Positions 8,199-15,181 are shown, counted from the stretch's first letter. The stretch is DNA of 15,621 nucleotides from Gammaproteobacteria bacterium (GCA_027030565.1 JALVEU010000062.1:1-15621), one strand, 5' to 3'. Numbers and translations are program-made. The notes: generated by a model from the letters alone, not told the origin.

Positions 8199-8359
8199 CA
8201 CTTCAGATCTCCTCCAGAAGGGCCTTTGCAAGGACCGCAGCGCCGGGAAGCGCGCAGTGGCCTGGGGACGCGGCGGAACACCGCTGTCGTTCCCTGCCCC
8301 TCGCACGCCGGTAGAGGACGCCCGGCCCCAAGCGGGACGTCGCCGAAAATCAGCGCGGT

Positions 8360-8390
8360 AGTATACCCTCAACGAATTGCGCCTGATCAA
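8360..8390 (-). promoter_or_regulatory. Possible promoter for the cytochrome c pair
   Basis: On the minus strand TATACT (8360-8365) is a near-perfect -10, with TTGATC (8385-8390) upstream at a long 19-bp spacing. It lies about 160 bp before the first cytochrome ATG, leaving a sizeable untranslated leader. It is the only AT-rich promoter-like spot I see there. Confidence 0.35.
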
Positions 8391-8439
8391 TCCAGGGGTT
8401 TTATGCCCCCATCAGCGATTCACGGGGAGTGACACAGCG

Positions 8440-8781
8440 ATGATGCGACCCAGAACCCTGGAAGCGTTCCACGAGCTGGTCAAACAGGCCTTGTTCGAGA
8501 TCGACGAGCTGCGCGCGGCGGTAGAGTACGAACTCGACGAAGAGGGACCACCCCCGGAGCTGGAGCTCCTGGGGCCCATCCGCGCCGAGCTGGAGGAGCT
8601 GCTGGCCAGACTGGACGCCGGCAGCTACGACTTCGGAGGCGAACCGCTACGATACATGGCGCACATCCAGGCTCTGGACACCCCGGGGCTGCCCATCCGG
8701 CCCTTGCTCCTGCGCATCAACGACACCCATTGTCACGGGCTGGAGACGGGCCCCGATCCGTTCGATGGGCTCTACGACTGA
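8440..8781 (+). CDS. Small acidic conserved hypothetical protein
   Basis: A 113-aa soluble acidic protein with no signal peptide or membrane segment. The first half is helical and Glu/Leu-rich (LVKQALFEIDELRAAVEYEL, then LRAELEEL-like repeats). It is followed by the compact motif DAGSYDFGGEPLRYMAHI and the ending PLLLRINDTHCHGLET. From memory, similar small proteins in Pseudomonas and relatives are sometimes labelled general secretion pathway protein GspF. That label looks wrong, since GspF is a large inner-membrane protein. Function unknown. ATG 8440 has GGAG at about 10 nt; a second ATG follows immediately. Its last 10 bp overlap the tail of the opposing DUF1461-like gene. Confidence 0.8.
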   Translation: MMRPRTLEAFHELVKQALFEIDELRAAVEYELDEEGPPPELELLGPIRAELEELLARLDAGSYDFGGEPLRYMAHIQALDTPGLPIRPLLLRINDTHCHGLETGPDPFDGLYD

Positions 8782-9365
8782 GCCCGCCGGCGACACAGGA
8801 GCCAGACACCGAGGTTGAGGGCCACCACCGCGCCCACCAGAAAAACGATGGTCCACTGAAAGTACACCACCGGGGTGATGTACCAGGTGAGGTCGAAACG
8901 GTTGGTGCGCCAGAGCTGGTTGTCGAACAACAAGGGGTGGAATACGTTCATCCAGAACGGCCGGAAGACCGGGATCACCACCAGGACCGCGGCCACCAGC
9001 ACCACGTTCACCAGGGCCGCGCACCTCGCCGTGCGGCATTCGAAGCTCAACACCAGACCGGCCAGGGCGAACACTGCGCCCAGGGCCAACCGGTCGTAGA
9101 TGGTGCGCACCTCGGCCAGGTGCTGGCGCTCCTTGGCCGACCACCGGGTCTCCAGGCTCCCCGCGTGCCGGAAGAACCGGGTGAGCTCTGTAACGGCCTG
9201 TGTGGTCCGGGCCTCGCCGAGCACCTCGCAGCGCGGGTTCCAATGGCAGCTCAGGTGATACCAGGTGGGCAGATACACCACGAACGCCAGGGGCAGCCAG
9301 GCGGTGACATAAAACAGGCTGATCCCCAGCACCAGCCGACGCAAACGGGTGTACACTCCAATCAT
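8772..9365 (-). CDS. DUF1461-like integral membrane protein
   Basis: A 197-aa membrane protein with four hydrophobic segments at about residues 11-33, 92-107, 117-135 and 164-190. Between the first two, a polar loop carries SAKERQHLAEVRTIYDR. After the third comes FWMNVFHPLLFDNQLW, with an aromatic-rich last loop (DLTWYITPVVYF). The combination of the HLxxVRxxYDR loop and FHxLLF near the third helix matches what I know of the DUF1461 family (TIGR01906), whose function is not known. Two Cys lie in the first loop (LSCHWNPRC), possibly a disulfide. ATG 9365 has no good ribosome site; an in-frame ATG at 9419 would reach into the opposing lipoprotein gene. Confidence 0.78.
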   Translation of the reverse strand: MIGVYTRLRRLVLGISLFYVTAWLPLAFVVYLPTWYHLSCHWNPRCEVLGEARTTQAVTELTRFFRHAGSLETRWSAKERQHLAEVRTIYDRLALGAVFALAGLVLSFECRTARCAALVNVVLVAAVLVVIPVFRPFWMNVFHPLLFDNQLWRTNRFDLTWYITPVVYFQWTIVFLVGAVVALNLGVWLLCRRRAQS

Positions 9366-9948
9366 GGGCGTGTATTCGAAATGCAGGGGTTTCGGCAAGG
9401 GGTGGGCGCTGGCGGCCATCCTCGCCCTGGCAGCCTGTCAGCATCCGGAATCACTGAATCCCGACTCCCCGCTCTATCTCCCGCCCGCGGGTTCCGTGTT
9501 CCACCTGGACCGGGCGCTCACGGTGCCGGCGGGCCGCGCGCAGGTACAGATCCAGAGCGGTGCGGTGGGTCGTGGCGAACTGGCCCCCCATTGCATCCTG
9601 CGCCTACGCGAGCCGGCCGACCGGGACCGCATCCTCGCACCGGGCGACTTTGAGATCACCCGCAGTGCGCGACGCACCACCATCTTTCCGGTGCGCTGGG
9701 AGCCGGGTACCCGTATCCAGGTCGCCGGCCCCGCTTTCACCCTCGCCCAAGGCGGGGGTGGGGACGACGGCCCTACGGATGAGTACTATGTCACCGAGAT
9801 GTGGCTGCGCAGTGCCACCCAACCGCAGGTCTACAAGCTGGAATGCCGCCAGCTGGACGACCCCGGCCTGGGCAGCCACGTGACCTTTCAGGAGATCCAG
9901 GCCACCCTCAGACCCACGGCCTGGATCATACCGGCCGCAGGCCGCTGA
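9364..9948 (+). CDS. Predicted lipoprotein, unknown function
   Basis: A 194-aa exported protein. The signal peptide (GKGWALAAILALAAC) ends in a clear lipobox, LAAC, with the lipidated Cys at residue 25. Gln at +2 predicts outer-membrane sorting by the Lol rule. The mature part looks like a beta-sandwich: PAGSVFHLDRALTVPAGRAQ, then PHCILRLRE, PVRWEPGTRIQV and a Gly-rich loop before DEYYVTEMWLRS. It ends in a further strand pair. No family is recognised. Starts GTG 9349, ATG 9364 and GTG 9370 are all possible; none has a clear ribosome site. The ATG shares CATG with the start of the opposite gene. It converges with the ExbD/MotB-like gene after 31 bp. Confidence 0.8.
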   Translation: MGVYSKCRGFGKGWALAAILALAACQHPESLNPDSPLYLPPAGSVFHLDRALTVPAGRAQVQIQSGAVGRGELAPHCILRLREPADRDRILAPGDFEITRSARRTTIFPVRWEPGTRIQVAGPAFTLAQGGGGDDGPTDEYYVTEMWLRSATQPQVYKLECRQLDDPGLGSHVTFQEIQATLRPTAWIIPAAGR

Positions 9949-9979
9949 GATGCGGCGACCCACATGGGCCGGTGGCTGC

Positions 9980-10981
9980 TCACGGTTGCCCATCGCCTTG
10001 CGTCGTCGGCGTTCGCTGCTGTGGCTGGTAGTAGTAGTCGTACCGGTTGAGGATCTCGTTGGTGAACTTCCAGGCCTCGGTGTAAGAGAGCCCGCTGTCC
10101 TCCGGGATCACGATCTTCACATAGAGGTTGTTGTGATGGCGCTGTTTCAGGGCCCCGAGCCTGGATTCCAACGCCTTGCGGTCCACCTGCCGCACCTGAT
10201 CTGAACCGGGTTCGCGAATGGCATAGACATAGCGGCCACCCCGCTTGGCGAAGCGCACCTCCACCACCGGATGGCCCGCCGGCGTACGCGCCGGGCGCAC
10301 CAGTTTGTCATACTTGACCTTGAGACTGTCGTAGTCGCCCTGCAACGCCGCCAGCGCGCTGCTGGCCTGCTCGATACGACGCCGCAACTCGGCCAGCTCC
10401 GCCTCCTTGCGGGCCACGGTCTCCGTCTGGCGGTCCAGGGCGTTGGTCGTCTCCTCCAGCCGTAAATGCTGCTCCGAGAAGGCTGCCTCCAGCTGCGCCA
10501 GGCGACCGGCGGTCTCGCCGAAACGCTTCTCCAGATCGGCCTGCGCTCGACGCATGGCGGTGAGCTCCTCGTCCAGCCGCGCCCGTTCTGCGGCAAGCCG
10601 TCGCTTGTCGTCCTGCAACCGGGCGATTCGATCCTCCAGATCGGCCTGACGCCGGGTCAGCGATTCGTTCTCTTCCCGGGCCTGCATCAGCCACATCCGC
10701 ATGATGGAGACCTGATGCTCGGCCTGGGTCAGCTGCTCTTCCAGGGTGAGATTGGCCTCGGTGGTGCTCTTGACCAATGCAGCCGCCTCGCGCTCGGCCT
10801 CGATGGTGGCCCGCAGTTCGTGCACCAGATCCCAATTGCGCAGCACGAGGATGACGCTCACCAGCATGAAGATCATGACCACCACGGTCATGATGTCCGT
10901 GAACGAGGGCCAGAAACTCTCGTTGCCCGTCTGGGAGGCCTCTGCGTTGGTGCGCAGGTCGACGAAACCGCTCCCGTTCAT
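9980..10981 (-). CDS. ExbD/MotB-like proton-channel subunit with long periplasmic coiled coil
   Basis: Bitopic inner-membrane protein of 333 aa. A short cytoplasmic N-terminus is followed by one membrane helix (about 30-49). The MotB/ExbD-type signature SFWPSFTDIMTVVVMIFML places Asp29 where stator B-subunits carry the proton-binding aspartate. Residues about 51-228 are an almost unbroken coiled coil rich in Glu, Arg, Ala and Leu. The C-terminal domain (about 236-318) contains DRKALESRLGALKQ, YVKIVIPEDSGLSYTEAW and TNEILNRYDYYY. It resembles the small ExbD/TolR fold more than an OmpA-type peptidoglycan-binding domain, since I see no NxxLSxxRAxxV-like motif. Its ATG overlaps the channel gene's stop by 4 bp. 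Load unknown; ZorB, TolR and MotB are the nearest concepts. Confidence 0.85.
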   Translation of the reverse strand: MNGSGFVDLRTNAEASQTGNESFWPSFTDIMTVVVMIFMLVSVILVLRNWDLVHELRATIEAEREAAALVKSTTEANLTLEEQLTQAEHQVSIMRMWLMQAREENESLTRRQADLEDRIARLQDDKRRLAAERARLDEELTAMRRAQADLEKRFGETAGRLAQLEAAFSEQHLRLEETTNALDRQTETVARKEAELAELRRRIEQASSALAALQGDYDSLKVKYDKLVRPARTPAGHPVVEVRFAKRGGRYVYAIREPGSDQVRQVDRKALESRLGALKQRHHNNLYVKIVIPEDSGLSYTEAWKFTNEILNRYDYYYQPQQRTPTTQGDGQP

Positions 10982-11913
10982 CCCTCGGCCCCCTCCCCAA
11001 GGGGCAGCCGGAAGCCTTCGCGCAGGTCACGATGGATGGCCCGCACGTCACGGCCAAGCCCCTCCAGGACTCCCGCATGCCGCTCCAGGAGCTCGCGCAG
11101 TTGTTCGCCGGCCTGAGCGAAGTCGAGCTGCGCGGCGTGCATGCCACGCACCGTCTCGCGGAGGGAGCGCACCAGGTGACCCACCTGCTGGATGATCCCT
11201 TCCGGATCGGTGGTGAGCAAGGGCATCAGATACACCGAGGTCACCTGCTCGACCGCGCTGAGCAGGTGGGTCTGTGCATCGGTCAGCTTGAGATAGAAGT
11301 ATCCATGCACCAGGTAACAGACGATGGCCGTCATGGTGGTGGACAAGGCCGTGGCCATCCCATGGATCACAAGGTTCATGTTGCTCACCTGATCCTGCCC
11401 GGCCAGCAGGTCCGAGGCGCCCACCAACGCGATGGACAGGGAAACGATGGTGCCGAAGACGCCGAGCAGGATGAGCACATTGTTCACAAACTTGGGAAAG
11501 CTCAACCGCGTGCTCTCCTCGGCCAGCAACATGGAGGCGAGGGCATTGTGATTGACCGGGGCGTGCTGTTTGCTGATGCGCAGGATGGCGGCATAGCGGC
11601 GCACGATGATCGCCTGGCGCGGGATGCCCTCGGCCGGATGCGAGCTGCCCTCCTCCAGGCGCTGCACGAACCGGGCAAGCCATGTCTCTTCACGCATGTA
11701 GCGCCACAGATTCCCCGTGATCCGGCCCATACCCAGCAGAAAAAGCGCGACGATGGCGCCGTTGATCACGATGCCCACCCGGGTGAGCTGATCCCTCAGG
11801 TAGAAGGAATAGACCGGTCCCCAAGCCCAGACGATACCGGCGATCAGCAAGGCCGCCACCACCGCCATCCGTACCAGAACGCCACGGCTTACGTTCCTGC
11901 GTACATCGATCAT
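10978..11913 (-). CDS. MotA/TolQ/ExbB-like proton-channel subunit
   Basis: A 311-aa polytopic membrane protein with four helices at about 12-31, 46-63, 143-165 and 183-206. As in MotA, a cytoplasmic domain of about 80 residues sits between helices 2 and 3. Helix 3 has LLGVFGTIVSLSIALVG and helix 4 has HGMATALSTTMTAIVCYLVH, the two signatures that line the ion pathway in MotA/TolQ/ExbB. A C-terminal cytoplasmic tail of about 100 residues is largely helical (VRSLRETVRGMHAAQLDF, then LRELLERHAGVLEGLGRDV). ATG 11913 overlaps the upstream gene's stop (ATGA); a longer frame exists but lacks support. It should form a 5:2 channel with the downstream subunit. No flagellar, Tol or TonB gene is nearby. 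Confidence 0.87.
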   Translation of the reverse strand: MIDVRRNVSRGVLVRMAVVAALLIAGIVWAWGPVYSFYLRDQLTRVGIVINGAIVALFLLGMGRITGNLWRYMREETWLARFVQRLEEGSSHPAEGIPRQAIIVRRYAAILRISKQHAPVNHNALASMLLAEESTRLSFPKFVNNVLILLGVFGTIVSLSIALVGASDLLAGQDQVSNMNLVIHGMATALSTTMTAIVCYLVHGYFYLKLTDAQTHLLSAVEQVTSVYLMPLLTTDPEGIIQQVGHLVRSLRETVRGMHAAQLDFAQAGEQLRELLERHAGVLEGLGRDVRAIHRDLREGFRLPLGEGAEG

Positions 11914-12257
11914 TGCTGTTGAAGCTCCTCGGTCTTCTCCAACGGCGGGTCCGGGGAGGCCCCCCGATCGTCGGGATCCACCAAGACCCGCCACGGATTG
12001 CGCCGCGGTCTATCCCCCGGCGTCTCCCCATCGCCCGGCCGCGACCGCACCACCGGAACCGGGGCTGCCGGCCTGGGGGCAGACCACGGCAACGGGCGGG
12101 GGGGATATCGCGCCGGTTTCGGTACACGGCCACGAGAATGCGCTCCCCCACCGGAACTGAAGGCACCGCAGAAGAAAAACGCCTCGGCCGGATGCCAGAA
12201 GGCCACGCCCGGGCCCAGCACCAGCATGGCTGCAAGCAACCCCACACCTCTGTGCAT
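11910..12257 (-). CDS. Small secreted proline-rich protein, first gene of the channel operon
   Basis: A 115-aa protein. The signal peptide starts MHRGVGLLAAMLVLGPGVAF and a cleavage site is likely at HPAEA before FFFCGAFSSGGG. The mature part is short, low-complexity and rich in Pro, Arg and Gly (ARYPPRPLPWSAPRPAAPVP), with an acidic/Gln end (LEKTEELQQQ). No family is recognised. The ribosome site is excellent: GGAAGGA seven bases before ATG 12257. Its TGA overlaps the channel subunit's ATG by 4 bp, so translation should be coupled. Low complexity leaves some doubt, but start signal, signal peptide and coupling all support a real gene. It could be a periplasmic or surface partner of the motor complex. 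Confidence 0.7.
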   Translation of the reverse strand: MHRGVGLLAAMLVLGPGVAFWHPAEAFFFCGAFSSGGGAHSRGRVPKPARYPPRPLPWSAPRPAAPVPVVRSRPGDGETPGDRPRRNPWRVLVDPDDRGASPDPPLEKTEELQQQ

Positions 12258-12290
12258 GGACCGATCCTTCCCGCGGTGACGGCAGTGCCC

Positions 12291-12296
12291 ACTATA
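12291..12296 (-). promoter_or_regulatory. Possible -10 element of the proton-channel operon
   Basis: TATAGT on the minus strand lies 34 bp upstream of the first ATG of the operon, a normal distance for a short leader. A TTGACG (12322-12327) is upstream but at 25 bp, too far for a standard sigma-70 pair, so only the -10 is proposed. Confidence 0.35.
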
Positions 12297-12469
12297 CAAC
12301 CGCGCTGCGCATCGGGCCACGCGTCAAGGTAGCGCGGGCGTGATCCAGGGGCACCGCAAGCCAAGGCCCAGGTATCAACGTGGGCAAGCACCCGATGACT
12401 GGACCAAACCCAGTATCATTCGCTCCTGGTGTTCCACGTCGGGCGTATTGCCCGTAGAGGCGAACCGCG

Positions 12470-12979
12470 ATGGGTCGACTCCTGCTCCTCTTGGCCGTAG
12501 CCATCCTCGCCTACGCCGCCTGGCGCTGGCTGCAGAAGCGATCCGGGCTGGAGCGGTGGCAGGCCTTTGCCGTGGCCGGGGCGGTGGTGCTGATGGCACT
12601 GGCCGCCACCGGCCGGCTCAATTGGGTATTCGCGCTGATCGGGCTGGCGCTACCCTTCCTGCGCAAGCTCCTCGTGCTGTTACCCTATGTGCCAGTGCTG
12701 CGGCAGGTTTTCGGCCGCGCGGCGGCCGAACAACGGCAGGAAAACCCGCACCAAGAGGGCGCGGGCAGCGGACCGGAGGACCCGAGTGGCAGGCCAGGTC
12801 TTTCCGTGCGCGAGGCGTGGGACATCCTCGGCCTGGAACCCGGAGCAGCACCGGAGGAGATCGTCGCCGCCCATCGGCGACTCATCCAGAAACTACATCC
12901 GGACCGGGGTGGGTCGGCGTATCTCGCCACCCGGATCAATCAGGCCAAGGACCTGCTACTGAAGGAGTGCCGGGAATGA
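12470..12979 (+). CDS. Membrane-anchored J-domain (DnaJ-like) protein
   Basis: A 169-aa co-chaperone with a hydrophobic N-terminal half and a C-terminal J domain, the reverse order of classical DnaJ and similar to mitochondrial Tim14/Pam18. Membrane segments are at about 2-18 and 32-48, and a third hydrophobic stretch covers 51-74. A charged linker (EQRQENPHQEGAGSGPEDPS) precedes the J domain at 112-167. The J domain starts REAWDILGLEPGAAPEEI and has the essential HPD at 143-145 (KLHPDRGGSAYLATRIN). It should stimulate DnaK ATPase at the inner membrane; there is no zinc or substrate-binding domain. ATG 12470 has GAGG nine bases upstream. Its stop overlaps the arfB start by 4 bp. Confidence 0.88.
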   Translation: MGRLLLLLAVAILAYAAWRWLQKRSGLERWQAFAVAGAVVLMALAATGRLNWVFALIGLALPFLRKLLVLLPYVPVLRQVFGRAAAEQRQENPHQEGAGSGPEDPSGRPGLSVREAWDILGLEPGAAPEEIVAAHRRLIQKLHPDRGGSAYLATRINQAKDLLLKECRE

Positions 12980-13395
12980 TCCGCATCGGCTCCCGCATCC
13001 GCATCCCGGAGCAGGAAGTCCGCATCCATGCGGTGCGCGCCCAGGGCCCGGGCGGACAGCGTGTCAACAAGATCGCCACCGCCGCGCACCTGCGTTTCGA
13101 TATCCGGGCCTCGTCGCTTCCAGAGGGGATCAAACAGCGCCTGCTCGCCATGCGCGACCGTCGCATCACCCGGGAGGGCGAAGTGGTCATCAAGGCGCAG
13201 CGCCACCGTACGTACGAACGCAACCGGGCTGAAGCCGTCGAGCGGTTGGCCGAGCTGCTCCGCAACGCCGCCCGCGCACCTAAACGACGCATCGCCACGC
13301 GGCCGCCAGCCGGTGCCCAGCGGCGCCGTGTGGAACGCAAGCGACATCGGGGACGCATCAAGGCCCTGCGCGGTCCCGTGCACGGCGACGCATGA
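12976..13395 (+). CDS. arfB: Alternative ribosome-rescue factor B (peptidyl-tRNA hydrolase ArfB/YaeJ)
   Basis: Codon-independent release factor that frees ribosomes stalled on non-stop mRNA. At 139 aa it matches E. coli ArfB (140 aa). The catalytic GGQ is at residues 26-28 in RAQGPGGQRVNKIATA. The catalytic domain continues through LPEGIKQRLLAMRDRRITREGE. The C-terminal tail (from about 105) is very basic: RIATRPPAGAQRRRVERKRH. In ArfB such a tail inserts into the empty mRNA channel. ATG 12976 is coupled to the J-domain gene by ATGA. It is too short to be RF1 or RF2 and lacks codon-recognition domains. Confidence 0.95.
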   Translation: MIRIGSRIRIPEQEVRIHAVRAQGPGGQRVNKIATAAHLRFDIRASSLPEGIKQRLLAMRDRRITREGEVVIKAQRHRTYERNRAEAVERLAELLRNAARAPKRRIATRPPAGAQRRRVERKRHRGRIKALRGPVHGDA

Positions 13396-13440
13396 GGGTG
13401 AACCCAGGACTCCACCCGCGGGCCCAGCCTCACGGGAGAG

Positions 13441-13767
13441 TCATTCGTCCTCGTCGGAGAGGTCCGGATCCCAGCCCAGCTCCCGGGCGCGTCGCACGGC
13501 CTCGGCATAGATCCGCGCATGGCGCTCGCGCAGCTCTGGAGGAAGGTTGCTCACCAAGTGTCCGTAGGGTTCCCAAGCCTTGGTGACCCGGTCGTAGAGT
13601 TGCTGGATGTGTGCGAGCGGCCATCCCTCGCAGGTCTCCGTCTCCGGAATGAGCCCGAAGACCCAGGCGTCCCGAATGATGTTTCCCGTGGGCGTCATGC
13701 CCCCGTAACGGTCTTTGTGGATGCCCACATACGTCCTGCCTGCTGCTCCCTCGCGTCTGGACCCCAT
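13441..13767 (-). CDS. Small conserved-looking protein of unknown function
   Basis: A 108-aa soluble protein with a well-structured, non-repetitive sequence: RTYVGIHKDRYGGMTPTGNI, then RDAWVFGLIPETETCEGWPL, WEPYGHLVSNLPPELRERH and ARELGWDPDLSDEDE. I do not recognise a named family, but the density of Gly, Trp and Tyr motifs suggests a conserved one. No signal peptide or membrane segment. ATG 13767 is chosen for TGAGGT six bases upstream; a TTG six bases earlier is also in frame. It converges on arfB after 45 bp and is divergent from the diguanylate cyclase gene. Confidence 0.75.
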   Translation of the reverse strand: MGSRREGAAGRTYVGIHKDRYGGMTPTGNIIRDAWVFGLIPETETCEGWPLAHIQQLYDRVTKAWEPYGHLVSNLPPELRERHARIYAEAVRRARELGWDPDLSDEDE

Positions 13768-13913
13768 GACCAAACCTCAGGCATGCCGAACACCAGGGTT
13801 GGTATTCTAGCGGGCCGGGCCAGCCCGCACGAGCGCACCGCCCCACGCCCGCATGTCGAGCGCGGCGTCCACCGGTCTGGTCTTCGCGCCCGGGCTTGGG
13901 TATCTTCCAGCCG

Positions 13914-14876
13914 ATGAATCCCAGGAACCTGACCGGCGATCTTCGGGTCGCAGACGGCTCGCAACAGCCGCGGGCGACGGTGCCGCTCGAGGATCTCCAG
14001 ACCATACTCGACGCGCTCCCCGATCCGGTCTTCGTGCTCAGCGAGTCGGGGCGCTATCTGCACGTGTTCGGCGGCTCCGACACGCGCTACTATCACGACG
14101 GTTCCCGTCTGGTGGGCAAACGGCTCTACGAAGTGCTGGATGCCGGCCAGGCCGAGTGGTTCCTCAAACAGATCCGCAAGGCGCTGGCCGAACCCGGATT
14201 CCACACCGTGGAGTACTGGCTGGGCGCAGAAGACGTGCGCGGACTCGATCCCGAGCTGGGCCCGGCGCAGCGTTGCTTCTTCCAGGGGCGCATCCGCGCC
14301 CTCGACCGCCGTATCGAAGGGGAGCGGGCGGTGGTGTGGGTGGCCACCAATGTCACCGACCGCCACGTGCTGGAACAGCGCCTGCGCCATATGAGCGAGT
14401 ACGACGAGCTGACCGGTGTGCCCAACCGGCGCAGGCTGCTGACCGAGCTCACCAACGAGTTCGAGCGGTTCCAGCGCTACCGCACGCCCTTCGCGCTGCT
14501 GGCCCTGGACATCGACCACTTCAAACGGATCAACGACAACTTCGGCCACGACGCTGGCGACCGGGTCCTGCAAGTGTTCGCAAAGGTCTGCCAGAGTCAG
14601 CTGCGCAAGTGCGACCTCCTCGCACGCTACGGCGGCGAGGAGTTCATGGTGCTCCTGCGCAACACCACCGATGCGGAACCGACCGCCCAACGCATCCGCA
14701 GAGCCGTGGAGGCCTACGACGCGTGGCTCGGGGACGCACCGCTACGGGTCACGGTGAGCATCGGCGTGGCCCGCCCCCGTGCGGACGACGTCTCGGTGCG
14801 CCAGATCATCGTCCGTGCGGACAAGGCCATGTATCAGGCCAAGAAAGACGGGCGCGACTGCGTCCGTTTCGGCTGA
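13914..14876 (+). CDS. PAS-GGDEF diguanylate cyclase
   Basis: Makes the second messenger c-di-GMP from two GTP. It has 320 aa and no membrane segment, so is predicted cytoplasmic. An N-terminal PAS-like domain (about 27-150) starts LQTILDALPDPVFVLSESGR and ends in the typical WVATNVTDRHVLEQRLRHM linker. The GGDEF domain (about 161-320) has DELTGVPNRR, the metal-binding ALDIDHFKRIND (D199), and an intact active site GGEEF at 240-244. RKCD (231-234) lies five residues before it and fits the RxxD inhibitory I-site, so product feedback is likely. No EAL domain is present. The PAS ligand is unknown. ATG 13914 lacks a clear ribosome site; a TTG at 13896 is also in frame. Confidence 0.93.
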   Translation: MNPRNLTGDLRVADGSQQPRATVPLEDLQTILDALPDPVFVLSESGRYLHVFGGSDTRYYHDGSRLVGKRLYEVLDAGQAEWFLKQIRKALAEPGFHTVEYWLGAEDVRGLDPELGPAQRCFFQGRIRALDRRIEGERAVVWVATNVTDRHVLEQRLRHMSEYDELTGVPNRRRLLTELTNEFERFQRYRTPFALLALDIDHFKRINDNFGHDAGDRVLQVFAKVCQSQLRKCDLLARYGGEEFMVLLRNTTDAEPTAQRIRRAVEAYDAWLGDAPLRVTVSIGVARPRADDVSVRQIIVRADKAMYQAKKDGRDCVRFG

Positions 14877-14938
14877 GGCACCCGGACGGGAAGAAGGGCT
14901 GTCCTACCTGTGCATCCGCCGGTCGCCCGGCCGCAAGG

Positions 14939-14956
14939 GCCGGCGGTGCCGCCGGC
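14939..14956. terminator. Possible terminator hairpin after the diguanylate cyclase gene
   Basis: GCCGGCGG and CCGCCGGC (14939-14946/14949-14956) form a tight GC-rich hairpin 62 bp past the stop. It overlaps a second stem, CCGGCC/GGCCGG (14927-14932/14938-14943). There is no U-tract, so termination is only suggested by position. Apart from this, 14877-15079 shows nothing I can name. Confidence 0.35.
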
Positions 14957-15079
14957 ACCCGGCTCAACCCCGAGACACCTGCTTCTCTCCGCCCCCTTTC
15001 AGACCCCAACGCCACAGAGAACACCCTGTCCATCGTTGCCAGATCTTCGATCGGCAAAAGGACCTGGATCACCACGGGC

Positions 15080-15181
15080 ATGAAACGCGACCGCCGATTC
15101 GACGGTCGCAAGCTGGACCACAAGGCACTGGAAGCGCTGCGGCTCCGCACAGTACAAAGCGTCCTGGAGGGCGGGGATCCA
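15080..15181 (+). pseudogene. N-terminal remnant of an IS630-like transposase
   Basis: The frame from ATG 15080 reads MKRDRRFDGRKLDHKALEAL, then RLRTVQSVLEGGDPEP. This is very like the start of one group of IS630-family transposases, which open with GRKLDHKxLExIRLRAV and a helix-turn-helix. After about residue 34 the resemblance stops. No DDE catalytic region follows, and the frame runs open and meaningless across the neighbouring antisense tRNA. It is therefore a fragment left by an old insertion or deletion. No terminal inverted repeats or TA duplication could be identified. Confidence 0.6.

Noticed and set aside
10466..11922. Plus-strand open frames antisense to the proton-channel genes
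   Set aside because: They lack family features and have His/Gln-rich shadow composition; the minus genes show coherent membrane helices and coupling.
9980..12257. Zorya type defence system
   Set aside because: The channel pair resembles ZorA/ZorB in kind, but no ZorC, ZorD helicase or ZorE nuclease is nearby. The channel subunit lacks a very long cytoplasmic tail, and flanking genes are not defence-like.
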